Made by a program: the position numbers and the translations under genes. From positions 8,990,001-9,054,000 of the forward strand of contig NC_058146.1 of NCBI RefSeq assembly GCF_011075055.1: 64,000 nucleotides of DNA, written 5' to 3'. Position 1 is the first letter of the stretch. Each line of letters starts with the position of its first letter. Below, piece by piece: positions 1 to 9,984 of the stretch. This DNA is from Mangifera indica. Taxonomy: Eukaryota; Streptophyta; Magnoliopsida; Sapindales; Anacardiaceae. The notes beneath the pieces were generated by a model. It worked only from the letters and a program-made list of their open reading frames with translations, searched no databases and was not told the origin of the DNA.

Positions 1-447
1 TATATGTGGAGCAATGAAAGTGTACATGCATAATTACTATGATTAGAATACGGAAGAGAAGGAAAGGTATCTAGACAAGGAGATGTGTACAGCTATGGTA
101 TCATGCTAATGGAAACATTTACCAAGAAGAAACCAACAAATGAAATGTTTACAGAAGAAATGAGCTTAAAGAGGTGGGTTGGCGAATCATTATGTAGCAC
201 AGTGATGCAAGTTGTGGACACAAATTTACTTACAAAGGATGATGAACATTTCTCTAGCAAGGAGGAAGTTGTGTCATCAGTCTTGAGTTTGGCTATGGAG
301 TGTACAAGAGAATCACCTTTAGATAGGATCACCATGAAAGAAGTAGTGACAAGACTCATCAAAATCAGAGCCCAACTTATAGAAATCAAAACAAGAAAAG
401 ACAGAAACGTTTTGAATTTAAGGCGAAGTTTTAACCTAGGTGATTAG
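1..447 (+). pseudogene. LRR receptor-like kinase, C-terminal kinase fragment
   Basis: Encodes the C-terminal lobe of a plant Ser/Thr receptor-like kinase of the LRR class. The open frame runs from just after an in-frame TGA (40-42) to TAG at 445-447, about 130 residues. Visible are kinase subdomain IX (GDVYSYGIMLMETFTKKKPT, with its invariant Asp), the MSLKRWV segment typical of LRR-XII/EFR-like kinases, and the subdomain XI arginine in SPLDRITMKEVV, followed by a short tail. The segment that should read APEYG is LEYG, and the bases before it are in a broken frame. The catalytic loop and DFG motif are absent because the window starts there. The natural upstream part lies outside the window. 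The damage at the APE motif and the stop suggest a pseudogene, but a splice junction close by could also explain the loss of frame. No independent start codon is credible. Confidence 0.8.
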
Positions 448-514
448 CCATATACCTTTAACCTTTCTTTTGTATATGTTATGTTATTTAACCATGCATA
501 ATTGTTTTTGATTT

Positions 515-785
515 ACAGTTAGAAATGGATGAATTGACTAGCCAACATCTTATCAATGAGAAGGGCTTAGAGTTTAGCAACCTTCTTCCTCTTCCATGAG
601 TTTGATGACAAGTACATGAATGTTCTAAGGTCAACTTATATTAAAAAGAAGTGCTTGTAATGAGTTTTAATTTAAATTTGGACCTTAATGTAGTAAAGGT
701 AAAGTATAAGGAGTTTGAAATTTTCCTATTTTTACTAGAGATGAATTATAGTATCTTTTATTATTATTATGTCATATTTTTTAAA
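515..785. repeat. Duplicated RLK 3' flank, copy 1
   Basis: This non-coding stretch downstream of the kinase stop matches 2380-2810 at clearly recognisable identity. Shared landmarks include the run ending CTTCCATGAGTTTGATGA, AAAAAGAAGTGCTTGTAATG, and GGACCTTAATGTAGTAAAG. It indicates that the 3' flank of the kinase gene was duplicated about 1.9 kb downstream. No coding sequence accompanies it. Confidence 0.75.
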
Positions 786-2379
786 AGTCTTATCCTAGAG
801 GGTAAAGTGCAACTACAGTCTACTTATCCATGTATCTAGAAATCTGGATATCATAATAAAAATTACATGCAATAAAAATCCAATCCCTTAATAAAACTCA
901 AGTTTTTATTAACTAAAATAAAAATTATATCTCACAATCATCCTAAGCATAATTAAATATAATCAAATTTCAAAATATCATGTGTACTAAAATAATCAAA
1001 GTCTCAATCATAGTCATATCACAAATCTAAGGCCAATTATCAAGCCTATGAGTTCATCCCTTGCATGCCACTCCATCACTAACTAATCACCTTGCTGTCA
1101 TCACCTTTAATTTTATCATCTATAAAGTGCAAAGAAAGAGAGTGAGTGAAAAACACTTAGTAAGTATGAATACCTTATCCCATAATCTCTTAATCAAATA
1201 TATCTCATTTTCTTTACTAACCTAGGATATCTCTATTTAATCAAATATCAACCAAATCTAAGGGAAATGATGTACCCATTCTAATGACCATTCTTTAGAC
1301 ATTTTAGTCCTAGTTGTCTTATCTCATTGCAAATTGAAAGACTTGTAATTTTGACTTATCAAATCCTAGCTTATCAATGTGTGGACCCTAATCGTCAAAG
1401 TCTCTAAGTCCTCGTAAGTTTTAGCCAATCAATAAACACGTAGTCCTAATAGTTATGTCTTTATCTAAGAACACTAATCGACAAACTATAACCTATCGAC
1501 AGGTGTCTCTAGATCATGGGTAATCTCTTAATCAGCCTATAATCTAATGATCTATGTCATGTAGGTATTGTCTTATCTCATATCTTATTAGTATAATCCC
1601 TATGTTACCCAATCTCTTGGAGCTCTCTCGGACTTTTATCTAGTCTATTCTATCTTGACATAGGTCTCTCTTTATCATATATAATCATCAACTCAGGTAT
1701 CCAACCCTTGGGTACATTTTGACACCTTAATGAGCCTTAAATCTTAATAAAAAATCAATCAAATCTATTTTGTGCATGACCTATATAGAACCAAATCATA
1801 GTTGTACATTATCTTTTATGTATGAGCGTGCACTTGGGCATGTACGAACATACATAGTGTTATTTATGACGCATAGTCGCTCCCAAATCTATCTCGAGCA
1901 TACATGTTTAAATTAAGTAAGCTATAAAAGCATACACAGCTAATGTGTACAGACATTTTTCTATCACATTACATGTACGATCACTTCCAATTGCTCTCTC
2001 GGTCCTACGTGCTTGAAAGAAAAGATGTACAGGCATATGTGACTCAATGCATAGGTGTACATCTCGCTAAATCTATAGGACATCATCTTCAACCTATTGA
2101 TCTACTATTTTAAACAAAATTTTCAACCACGTGCAATTATACTTCTCAATGTACAAGTTTAGATGACATTGAAAAATTCTTCTAAGCCACAAATGGTCAT
2201 GAGTGCTTTGTCCCACATCGATCCTTCTTGGCATTTAATGGAATTGTCTTTGGTTTCCCCTAAAGTGGATGTGGAAGCTGAACCACTATAAATTATAGTC
2301 CCCCTTTTATATTATTTCAATTTATCCTTGTTTCTTTATTGTCTTGATGCTGTACTTCATTTTACTTAGGTTTCAATTT
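786..2379. other. Gene-free spacer between the duplicated flanks
   Basis: AT-rich sequence with stops in all frames and no recognisable domain. It separates the two copies of the kinase 3' flank, so it is either ordinary spacer of a tandem duplication or a later insertion. I saw no LTR ends or inverted termini. It contains the snRNA-type promoter motif listed separately. Confidence 0.5.
2210..2220 (+). promoter_or_regulatory. Exact plant snRNA upstream sequence element (USE)
   Basis: GTCCCACATCG matches the plant snRNA USE consensus RTCCCACATCG at all 11 positions. In real plant U-snRNA genes a TATA box lies about 25 bp (Pol III) or 34 bp (Pol II) downstream. Here the best TATA (TATAAAT near 2288) is about 68 bp away, and the transcribed part of no snRNA I know follows. 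It may therefore be a chance match, a repeat-borne motif, or a relic of an snRNA-derived sequence. Confidence 0.45.
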
Positions 2380-2810
2380 CATTAAGATGAAATGGCTAGC
2401 CAATGTCCCATCAATGGGATAACCTGAGTTTAGCAACCTTCTACCTCTTCCATGAATTTGATGAAAAGTACATGCAAGTTATAAGGTCAACTTTGATTAA
2501 AAAGAAGTACTTGTAATGAGTTTTTAAATTTGATGGACCTTAATGTAGTAAAGATAAACTATAGAGGATTTGAAATTTTCCTATTTTTATTAGAGGAATA
2601 AAATTATGTGTATAAACAAATTGTATAAACTTGTTTGTACAAATTGAGATAATAATTTGTGATTGAGTAATGTGATCGTTTATATTTTCTCTTATATTTA
2701 AATTATTCAATCATATGTTGTAATCTTAGTTTATACTAAACAGTTCATACATATAGTATTACCCTTTACTGGAGATAAATTATAGTATCTTTTGTTATTA
2801 TCATATTTCA
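2380..2810. repeat. Duplicated RLK 3' flank, copy 2 (interrupted by a MITE)
   Basis: Second copy of the sequence at 515-785. The match runs to 2595, is broken by a 169-bp insertion, and resumes at 2775 with GATAAATTATAGTATCTTTT. Copy 1 reads straight across the insertion point, so it serves as the empty-site control for the MITE. Confidence 0.75.
2596..2764. mobile_element. MULE-type MITE with 10-bp target duplication
   Basis: Non-coding insertion of 169 bp. Flanks TTTATTAGAG (2586-2595) and TTTACTGGAG (2765-2774) form a 10-bp target-site duplication with two mismatches. The left end (GAATAAAATTATGTGTATAA) and the reverse complement of the right end (GGGTAATACTATATGTATGA) pair over about 22 bp with 16 identities, and the similarity continues to a shared GTATAAAC. 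TSD length and terminal repeats fit a Mutator-like MITE. The uninterrupted paralogous sequence at 515-785 confirms that it is an insertion. It must have been moved in trans by a MULE transposase. Confidence 0.8.
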
Positions 2811-3895
2811 TTTTTTTTTAGCTAATAAAAATGGCTCATCTATACCAGTCCTTCGTTGTACGATAGTATATTGTTCATTCATTGATACTGTGTGATTGAA
2901 TATTATTTTATTTTTAATTAAAAATTATGCAATCACATGATAATATACTTAATTAGATTAGTTTGTAAAAGAAATTGAATTTAGAGAGGTTTTGAAACAA
3001 GTTTTTTATTAAATATTTTAGAATAAACAATTAATACTTCTAGTTTTATTCTATCAAATTTTTGTATTTTTATAAATTTTATAGAATTTATTAAAGTTGT
3101 TAGAGTTGAGATGATGTTGAATATAGTGGTTAGGTTAGACCCAATTAGGCGGTTAAATCCAAGATCCAAATGTTTAAGATTATGAAAATTGTCAATTTCA
3201 TAAGTATCTCACCTTAAAATATGATAGCTCAATTACTGAATCGGACTATAACAAAATAAAATCATGCCATAATAACATAATGTTTTGAGAGAGGATTATC
3301 ATTAACTTATCAATTTGTTGATTTTAGATATAGATGATTGATGTCAAAGTTTCCAATTCCTCTCAAAATATGTTCTTCAAATTGGTCATTTGTCAACGCA
3401 AGAAAACAAAGCATTCTACATTGCTCCAACACAGTAAAAGGATAAAAAAATTTTCAAGTGGTTCAATTGTTTGAATAATAAAATAATAATGTAACACAAC
3501 AACGTAACTCTCACAAATGAACCTCTCTAGTTTGTTATCAAAATGCAAACCTTGAAGTGTTTGTAATGCATTGGTGGTAACTGGATATGATTGAAAATAT
3601 GAGTAAATGATTTTGTATATTTTGTAGTTGTGTTGTATGAGTTTACAGGTACACCTTTATATACATGTAATGCTTATAAGATAGAATCTAAATGATGTGA
3701 TTGACACTGTCACAATATTGTATAATTCTCTTTCCTAATATTAGTTTTAATATTATATTTAATAATTAAATCAGTTTTATTGGTTGACCGATATATTTTC
3801 TCATGATTGCTAATTGATTTTGGCTCAATCTTGTTAGATTTAGGTATCATTCCTATATGCCCTCGCCGGATGGGGTATCCATTAGATACAACCAT
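2811..3895. other. Gene-free AT-rich spacer
   Basis: No coding similarity found. The segment 3840-3895 may be the sequence between a copia stop codon and its 3' LTR, since copia RNase H remnants begin just to the right on the minus strand, but no LTR boundary could be placed. Confidence 0.4.
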
Positions 3896-4430
3896 CTTGG
3901 AATGTAAGCAATTAATTCTCTTCTAAGGAAGAGCTTTTATAAGACCATAGCTACTTGATCATGAGTTGAAATAAGAGATACCTTTAAAAGGTCTTTGGGC
4001 ACCTCGTCACGAACAAAGTGAAAATCAATTACAATGTGCTCTAAGTTCTTGAAGGATATATTGTAGCCATACTAGTTTTGCCACAATGGTAGTAAGTGCC
4101 TGTTGTTCGACCTTAGTGGATAAATTAGCCACAAAGCATTCCTCTTAGAACTCCAAGACAACGGATTGATTCTAACATATACATATAGGGTAAAACGGAA
4201 GTGTAGTAATCATGTTTCCTTACCCAGTCGACATTAGAATAGGCATGAAGTGTGAGAATTGAGTTGCATTTTAAATGAAGACCATGATATATCGGTTCTT
4301 TGAGGTATCAGAGAATTCTTTTCAAGGTAGTCGAAAGAATTGGGTTCAAAGGTTGTATTTCCATATCATTAATCTTCTATAAATGCATGTTACAATAACA
4401 TCAATCTTATCATATCATTTAGGGATTTTG
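3896..4430 (-). pseudogene. Ty1/copia RNase H remnant
   Basis: Minus-strand translation shows the 3' end of a copia pol polyprotein. The tether stretch resembling KRILWYLKEPIYHGLHLKCN lies at about 4265-4330, and the terminal RNase H block with the EHIVIDFHFVRDEV motif followed by STHDQVA at about 3960-4025. These match the copia RNase H end, which normally reads close to HIEIDFHFVRDKV and STHDQLAD. Stops and frameshifts occur throughout. Upstream pol is cut off near 4430, where a long LTR-like repeat begins, so this is a fragment of a larger element disrupted by later insertions. It cannot encode active enzyme. Confidence 0.75.
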
Positions 4431-4440
4431 TAATCTTCGA

Positions 4441-6158
4441 TGGCAGAATAACAAATTAAAATTTAATTTAAAAACACATACATGTAGGGTTTTCAAGGCA
4501 ACAATAATCGGCAATACAACAAAATTTAAAAATTTTTCAAATCAAACAATTCTAAAAACCCTAACCAGGATACCTATTTTAGACATATATTCATGAACAT
4601 GCAAAACACTCATAGTGTGTTAGAATTTATACATACATTGATGGCTCATCCAAATCTTGACATGGCTTAAGATTGAACACTAACTAACCCTCGAGAGGCA
4701 GTAACTTGGTATCCACGTAGAGTATGAACACGAGAGAGACAATCCAAGTAAAGAGGCTACTAGGGCTTTCCAACCGGAATTATGTGTTCACAGGGAGAAA
4801 TAAAGAAAAAAAAAAACTTATGGCTAAGGTTTTTTGCCTTTTTAATTCTATGTTATTTGTTTATATTAATGCATGCTTTATATATGTTTAGGTGTTCGAG
4901 TATGGCAATAATTTTAACCAAGCTCAACACTGCTAACAGACATATGCACAAGTGACATCACAAATGTGCCTCTTGACATGTCTTTAACTCTTATACAGCT
5001 AGACAATCTTTTATAGAAATGTGCCAGGTTTTCTATTTTCCATAATGCCAACTAATACCATATACACCAAGTGTACTTGGTTAAAACATGGTCAACTATG
5101 TTCTTTATCTCAAATAGGCAAACCTAGCTTTTCAATGATTTCTTTCTCACCATAAACATCGGGATTATCACCAAATAATCCCTACCTTTGTGTTTAAATC
5201 AACTCCTCTATGTATATGACCTATAAGTTCTCTATCAAATTAAACACAGACTAAAATTGACCTTTAGTAAAGTATCATGGCCACTTGAACAATAGAATGT
5301 CAGTAAACATCTCTTAAGCTTTTATAACATAATAGTTACATGTAATTCAATCATTTTATTAACCAATATTTCTCGAGACTAAGACATAGAAATGTGTTTA
5401 TCTCAGTAGTTTCTCAATATGAACTAATATACATCAATGACTAACATGAATTAAGCTACAACCTCATCTTGTTGTGGCCATAATTCCAAGTCGTCATAGA
5501 TGTTATTTAATATTCTCATGTGAGATATCTTCTCTTATGGTCAGGATTGACAAATCATTTATTAATCAACCATAACCTTTATGTATATCACGATATGGCT
5601 TATTACTACCTTTATAGTTACCCCAATTATGGTAGCATGTTAGATAACATGAAACCATACTGATCCTCACATGAGACGATCTAGCAACCTTAAGTCAAAG
5701 GATCACATACACTTATGGTGTTCAAAGGATTTATTCCATAGACACTAGAACAACTATCCATATAGATATCCTCTAGCCGGTTTAACCCGATGAACATATT
5801 TATAATATGCACACATATGTTACACCAAGCTGTCTACAATAGCTTCGACATGTGAAAACTATTCCCACTTTTGGTGGGGTCACTCAACACTATAACAATC
5901 CCATCATCATCACACATGCCTTTACTATTGCAATTTTAGGATTACAGATGTTTCTAGAATGGCTACTTGATGCATACATGATCATTTGTTTGATCCTTTT
6001 GTCACAATTCTACCATTCTAAAGGCATGTTATTTATATTATCATATAAATAGTTAATATATGAATTGAATAACAATTAATCATTTTATTAATGATTATAT
6101 AAAATTACATCAATAAATGCCAAATTTTAGTGGCTCTAGGACACTAACCTTAATAACA
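4441..6158 (-). repeat. Long copia-type LTR, copy A
   Basis: About 1.7 kb. Read on the minus strand it starts TGTTATTAAGGTTAGTGTCC, continues with TAGAGCC, and ends ...TTATTCTGCCA, so it is bounded by TG and CA. The first bases resemble the start of copy B (TGTTAGGGTAATGCCCCAGA), and most of the body matches 62698-64000. Its short frames are not genes. No clear 5-bp target duplication is seen, and it directly abuts copy B with no internal region between, which suggests a solo LTR or an insertion of one LTR beside another. Confidence 0.7.
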
Positions 6159-6174
6159 CACTTCACAAAACCCG

Positions 6175-7257
6175 TTTTATGGATTATCCTCTTAGCAAAA
6201 TTAATTTAAAAACATATATATAACACATATAGGGTGTTTTTTGATATACCTGTGTTGGTGGCTCCTTGGTCTTTCTCTAATAGTGAGAGGTTATGAAACT
6301 GTGCTATTAAAACCAAGTATAGGCCTTCTCCTTGGTGTCCACACAAGAGTTTGACAATAATCTTATGATGAATAGGGTGCACAAAGGCTCTTTGATATAT
6401 ATATATATATATTCACACACACACACATACGCGTGACATATAGCCCATCGAGACTTAATCTCTCACGGGTTTGCCACGTATGCATGGGATAATTCCTATA
6501 CCATGTACACTTAGGTGCAGATGTGTGCCTTGGGTGTACATTGTATGGGTGGAATAATTCCAACCCATACATGTACATATATAGCTCACATGAGCTATCT
6601 TTTGGTTAATGTGTATATTCTCTAATGTTTAGGTACAAATTAAGTGTCTCTCTTAAGACTTTTTGAATAACATAGATTAACTTTGACAATGATTAGATAG
6701 TATTGAATAGAGGATTAATTCAATCCCACTATGGTCACAAATTTAATGATCGAACTAATATCAATCTATATTGATCCTTGTATAAGATGGTTCAACTACT
6801 TCAAGTCTAAGGATCATATGTACCTTTATTCATTAAAAGGATATTTTTCACAGACACTGGAGTAACCATTCATACAAAATCCTCTTAGCATGTTAGTCTG
6901 ATGAACACGTCTACAATATGCACTTATATATTACACTAAGTTTTCAACAAATAACTTTGACACATGAGAATTTTTATCATTTTGCGATGAGGTTGTTCAA
7001 CCCTATAATAACTTTCTCATTTTTACTCTTGCCTTTTATCATAGTAATATCAAAGCTACTAAAGTTTTAAGAGCAACCACCTAATGTGCATATAGGGTTT
7101 TCATGATTAAATGTCGAACACTAATACCTTTGTCAAAGTTATAATTATCTATTTAACATAAGATACAAATAATATAAATGCCATTTTTATTAATTAATTA
7201 TAAAAGATTACATCAAATATTAAATATGATGATTGGCTCTGGGGCATTACCCTAACA
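6175..7257 (-). repeat. Long copia-type LTR, copy B (3' LTR)
   Basis: On the minus strand the LTR begins TGTTAGGGTAATGCCCCAGA at 7257, immediately after the copia RNase H remnant to its right, so it is the 3' LTR of that element. It is shorter than copy A, about 1.1 kb, and lacks part of the body. The left boundary near 6175 is approximate. A (TA)n(CA)n microsatellite lies inside. Confidence 0.75.
6395..6428. repeat. (TA)n(CA)n compound microsatellite
   Basis: About nine TA dinucleotides followed, after ATTC, by about seven CA dinucleotides, inside LTR copy B. It is likely length-variable between individuals. Confidence 0.9.
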
Positions 7258-8140
7258 ATCTCTTATTTGTTACATGTCTATCATGTTTTTATTGCAACAG
7301 AGGCTTTGTTAATAGGCTAGCCAAATTGTCATCAATATTTACTCTTCCTATCTGTACATTTCCATGCTAAATGATTTCTCTAATAAGGAGGCATCTTTTG
7401 AGTATTTGTTTGGATCATTGGTAAGATAATGGCTCTTTTGTTTAAACTATTATTCTAATGTTGTCACAATAGAGTTTTATAGGATTTTAATATATAGAAC
7501 CATGCCAAGTTCGATGACAAACTTCTTGATCCACACTACTTCTTTTGTCATATCTAACAAGGCAATGTATTTAGACTCTATCGTAGAATCAGCTACATTG
7601 CTTTATTTGGAGCTTATCCTACTAATTGCCCCACCATTTAAGCAAAATACAAATCTTGATTAGGATTTGAAATCATTATAATCTGTTTGGAAACTAACAT
7701 CATTGTATTATTGTACATTGAGCTTGGGCTCTTCTTAACAAACCAATAACATATCTTTTGTCCTTTTGAGTTATTTTAAAATGTTCTTGACAATTGTCTA
7801 GTATCGCTCTTCTAGATTTGATTGATATATACTACAAATGCTTAAAGTGTATGCGACATCAATCCTCATATATAACATGATCGATCATATCATAGAAGCA
7901 TAAGGGATCAATTTAATCTTATCTCTCTCTTCTTGCATTTTAGGGAATATTTCACTAGAGAAATATATGTCATGACTTTATAAATGGATCTTTGTAACTT
8001 ACATACCTTTTTGGTGTCCATCAAGAACAAAACCATCAGATTGTGCCATATACACATCCTCTACTAAGTTTCTGTTTAAAAAAGTAGTTTTGATGTCTAT
8101 CTGCTAGATTTCACAATCATGATGTACAACTATCGTAAGC
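7258..8140 (-). pseudogene. Ty1/copia RT-RNase H remnant of LTR B element
   Basis: Minus-strand frames give, in pol order, the RT thumb/connection with a KTTFLN-like and DVYMAQSDGFV block near 8010-8105, then a jump caused by an internal deletion that removes the YxDD region. Next come the IVKNILKYLKRTKD-like block, the RNase H core (VADSTIESKYIALLDMTKEV near 7550-7610), and the terminal segment VNIDDNLA...LTKPL near 7300. Many stops and frameshifts are present. The pol end lies just upstream of the 3' LTR at 7257. The 5' part is missing, cut near 8140 where MULE sequence starts in the opposite orientation. Confidence 0.8.
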
Positions 8141-8164
8141 ATATTCAAATAGATTTTAAAATCA

Positions 8165-9400
8165 TACGTGGTGTTGGCTTCTCAAGAAGATTAAAGAATA
8201 TATCCATGACATCCTCGAGTTGGCGATAATCTTGGATCAACACCATGCTATATACTTTGCAATGGTTGAAGTCTTTTTAGATGTCTACCATGAATGTTGT
8301 TGTCATCACCTTTTATGTAACATGCAGGAAAAGTACAAACGAGACTCAAAGATAACGTGTTTAAACATGTATACAATTTTTATTTTGTTTAACATTTTAT
8401 AAATTTTGATCATAAAGTTCTCATATTATTTATTACCTTGCAGGTTGCGAGAGCATATTGGAAAACCGTGAAATCATATACAGAATTAGATTTTGAGGCT
8501 ATGATGCGATCTCTTGATGTAATGAACTCTCAAGCTGGGGCTTATGTATGTGAGGTTGGTTTTGAGCAATGGAGCAGAACACACTTTCTAGGACATCGGT
8601 ACAACATAATGACAACTAATATTACAGACTCATTTAATGCCCTTGTTAGACATGCACAGGGTCTGTCTATCACGATGCTCGTCGAGTTCATTTTTTACAC
8701 CTTATAATGATGGTTTTATGAGAGGAGAAACTATGCAAGTACATACCCAATTGTTAATAATTATGTATTTGAGCATGTATTTCTTCCCTTGTGTTTGTTA
8801 TTAACAGATATGTTGTTAATATTTTTTCAAATTATAAATGAATGCCCCATTTTTGTCACCCCTTGGATAGAGGAGAAGATCAATTATCGTGTGTCAAAGT
8901 CTACACACTTGGAAGTTTGGCCAATTACACCTCTTCGGTATCAGGTTGTTGGTTTTGGTGGATACATAGGCATTATGGACTACTATGAAATGTCTTGTAT
9001 GTGCAAAAAGTTTCAGCTTTTATGTATTTCGTACAAGCATGTCGTTACTATTGTAAGACATATGATGCTCACAAATGTCAATGCATGGGTTCATCCATTC
9101 TTCTACACCGAGTTCTACCATATCATATATGAGGAACCTATCAATCTTCTTAAAAACCAATCAGAATGATTGCATACACCAGAAGAAAAAGTTATCCTAC
9201 CCTTAATTCTCAATAGTCATTGATTGGGTCTCTAACAGAAATTGATGTCCTTCACAAGGGGAAAATGTTACACCCAGGATTTGCAGTTATTGTAAGGAAC
9301 TAGGGCATGTCCAAACCCAGTGTAAAAACCTAACACCAGTCCCTAGCTCTGTCCCATATGGTACATCTAAAAAAAGAAAAGGATCGAGATTTTGACAAGC
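8165..9400 (+). pseudogene. Mutator-like (MULE) transposase, C-terminal half
   Basis: Encodes the C-terminal half of a MURA-type transposase, the DDE enzyme that cuts and joins MULE ends in the nucleus. In order: the end of the catalytic MULE domain (ILDQHHAIYFAMVEVF, then CCCHHLLCNMQEKYK, 8220-8350); an intron-like gap at about 8357-8443 that ends TTGCAG; a helical region (VARAYWKTVKSY..., 8444-8706); two stops; the SWIM zinc finger (CMCKKFQLLCISYKHV, about 9000-9050); and a complete CX2CX4HX4C zinc knuckle (CSYCKELGHVQTQC, 9282-9323) in another frame. The N-terminal half with the first catalytic residues is absent, because the fragment begins at a copia junction near 8140-8165. Stops and frame changes make it inactive. 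A convergent Ulp1-type gene lies downstream, as in Ulp1-bearing plant MULEs. Confidence 0.85.
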
Positions 9401-9984
9401 TTCTATTTAGTTTTATTAATTATATGATTCATGACTGTTATTCAAATGATATGTAATCGATATATTTTGATTATTGTTTCAAATGAGTAATTGTATTCAT
9501 ATATGATGTAATAAATTTAGTGTGAATAATTTTTTCATTTCATATTCGTTAGAATGAACATTATTCTTGCAATGATTAGAATTAACTTTTCCTGATTTAA
9601 TTAATGTATGCTTTTCTTTTATACGAAGTTGAACTTATAAAAATCAATAAATAATGTCATTGAACCTAAACTATATTAAATAAACAATAATGATGTTAAT
9701 GTTGAACATATTTTTGTGTATTTCACTAATACCATAATTTAAAGTTAATAACATTACTTTAATCTCATATAATTATTTCTGTGACAAAATTATTTAAAAA
9801 ATGAAATTAAATGCATGTCTATATATAATGATAGATAATATATGTCATACGCATAAACAAGTACAATAAATATATACATAACAACTTCCGTTTCGGATAA
9901 TTAAACAATGATCGAATTAAATATACATCCGTGATCTACTCAATATAGTGAAAATACAACTGCAATGCTAAACACCGACGCATA
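9401..9984. other. Spacer between convergent MULE genes
   Basis: Very AT-rich, without open frames or recognisable motifs. It lies between the end of the transposase fragment and the end of the Ulp1-type pseudogene. Confidence 0.5.

Noticed and set aside
2210..2310. Complete U-snRNA gene downstream of the USE
   Set aside because: USE-TATA spacing is wrong and no known snRNA sequence follows.
6363..6578. 71-codon minus frame across LTR B
   Set aside because: It spans a microsatellite and LTR sequence; no coding motif.
8357..8443. A clean spliceosomal intron in the MULE transposase
   Set aside because: GT and AG borders exist, but joining them does not keep the reading frame, so it is described only as an intron-like gap.
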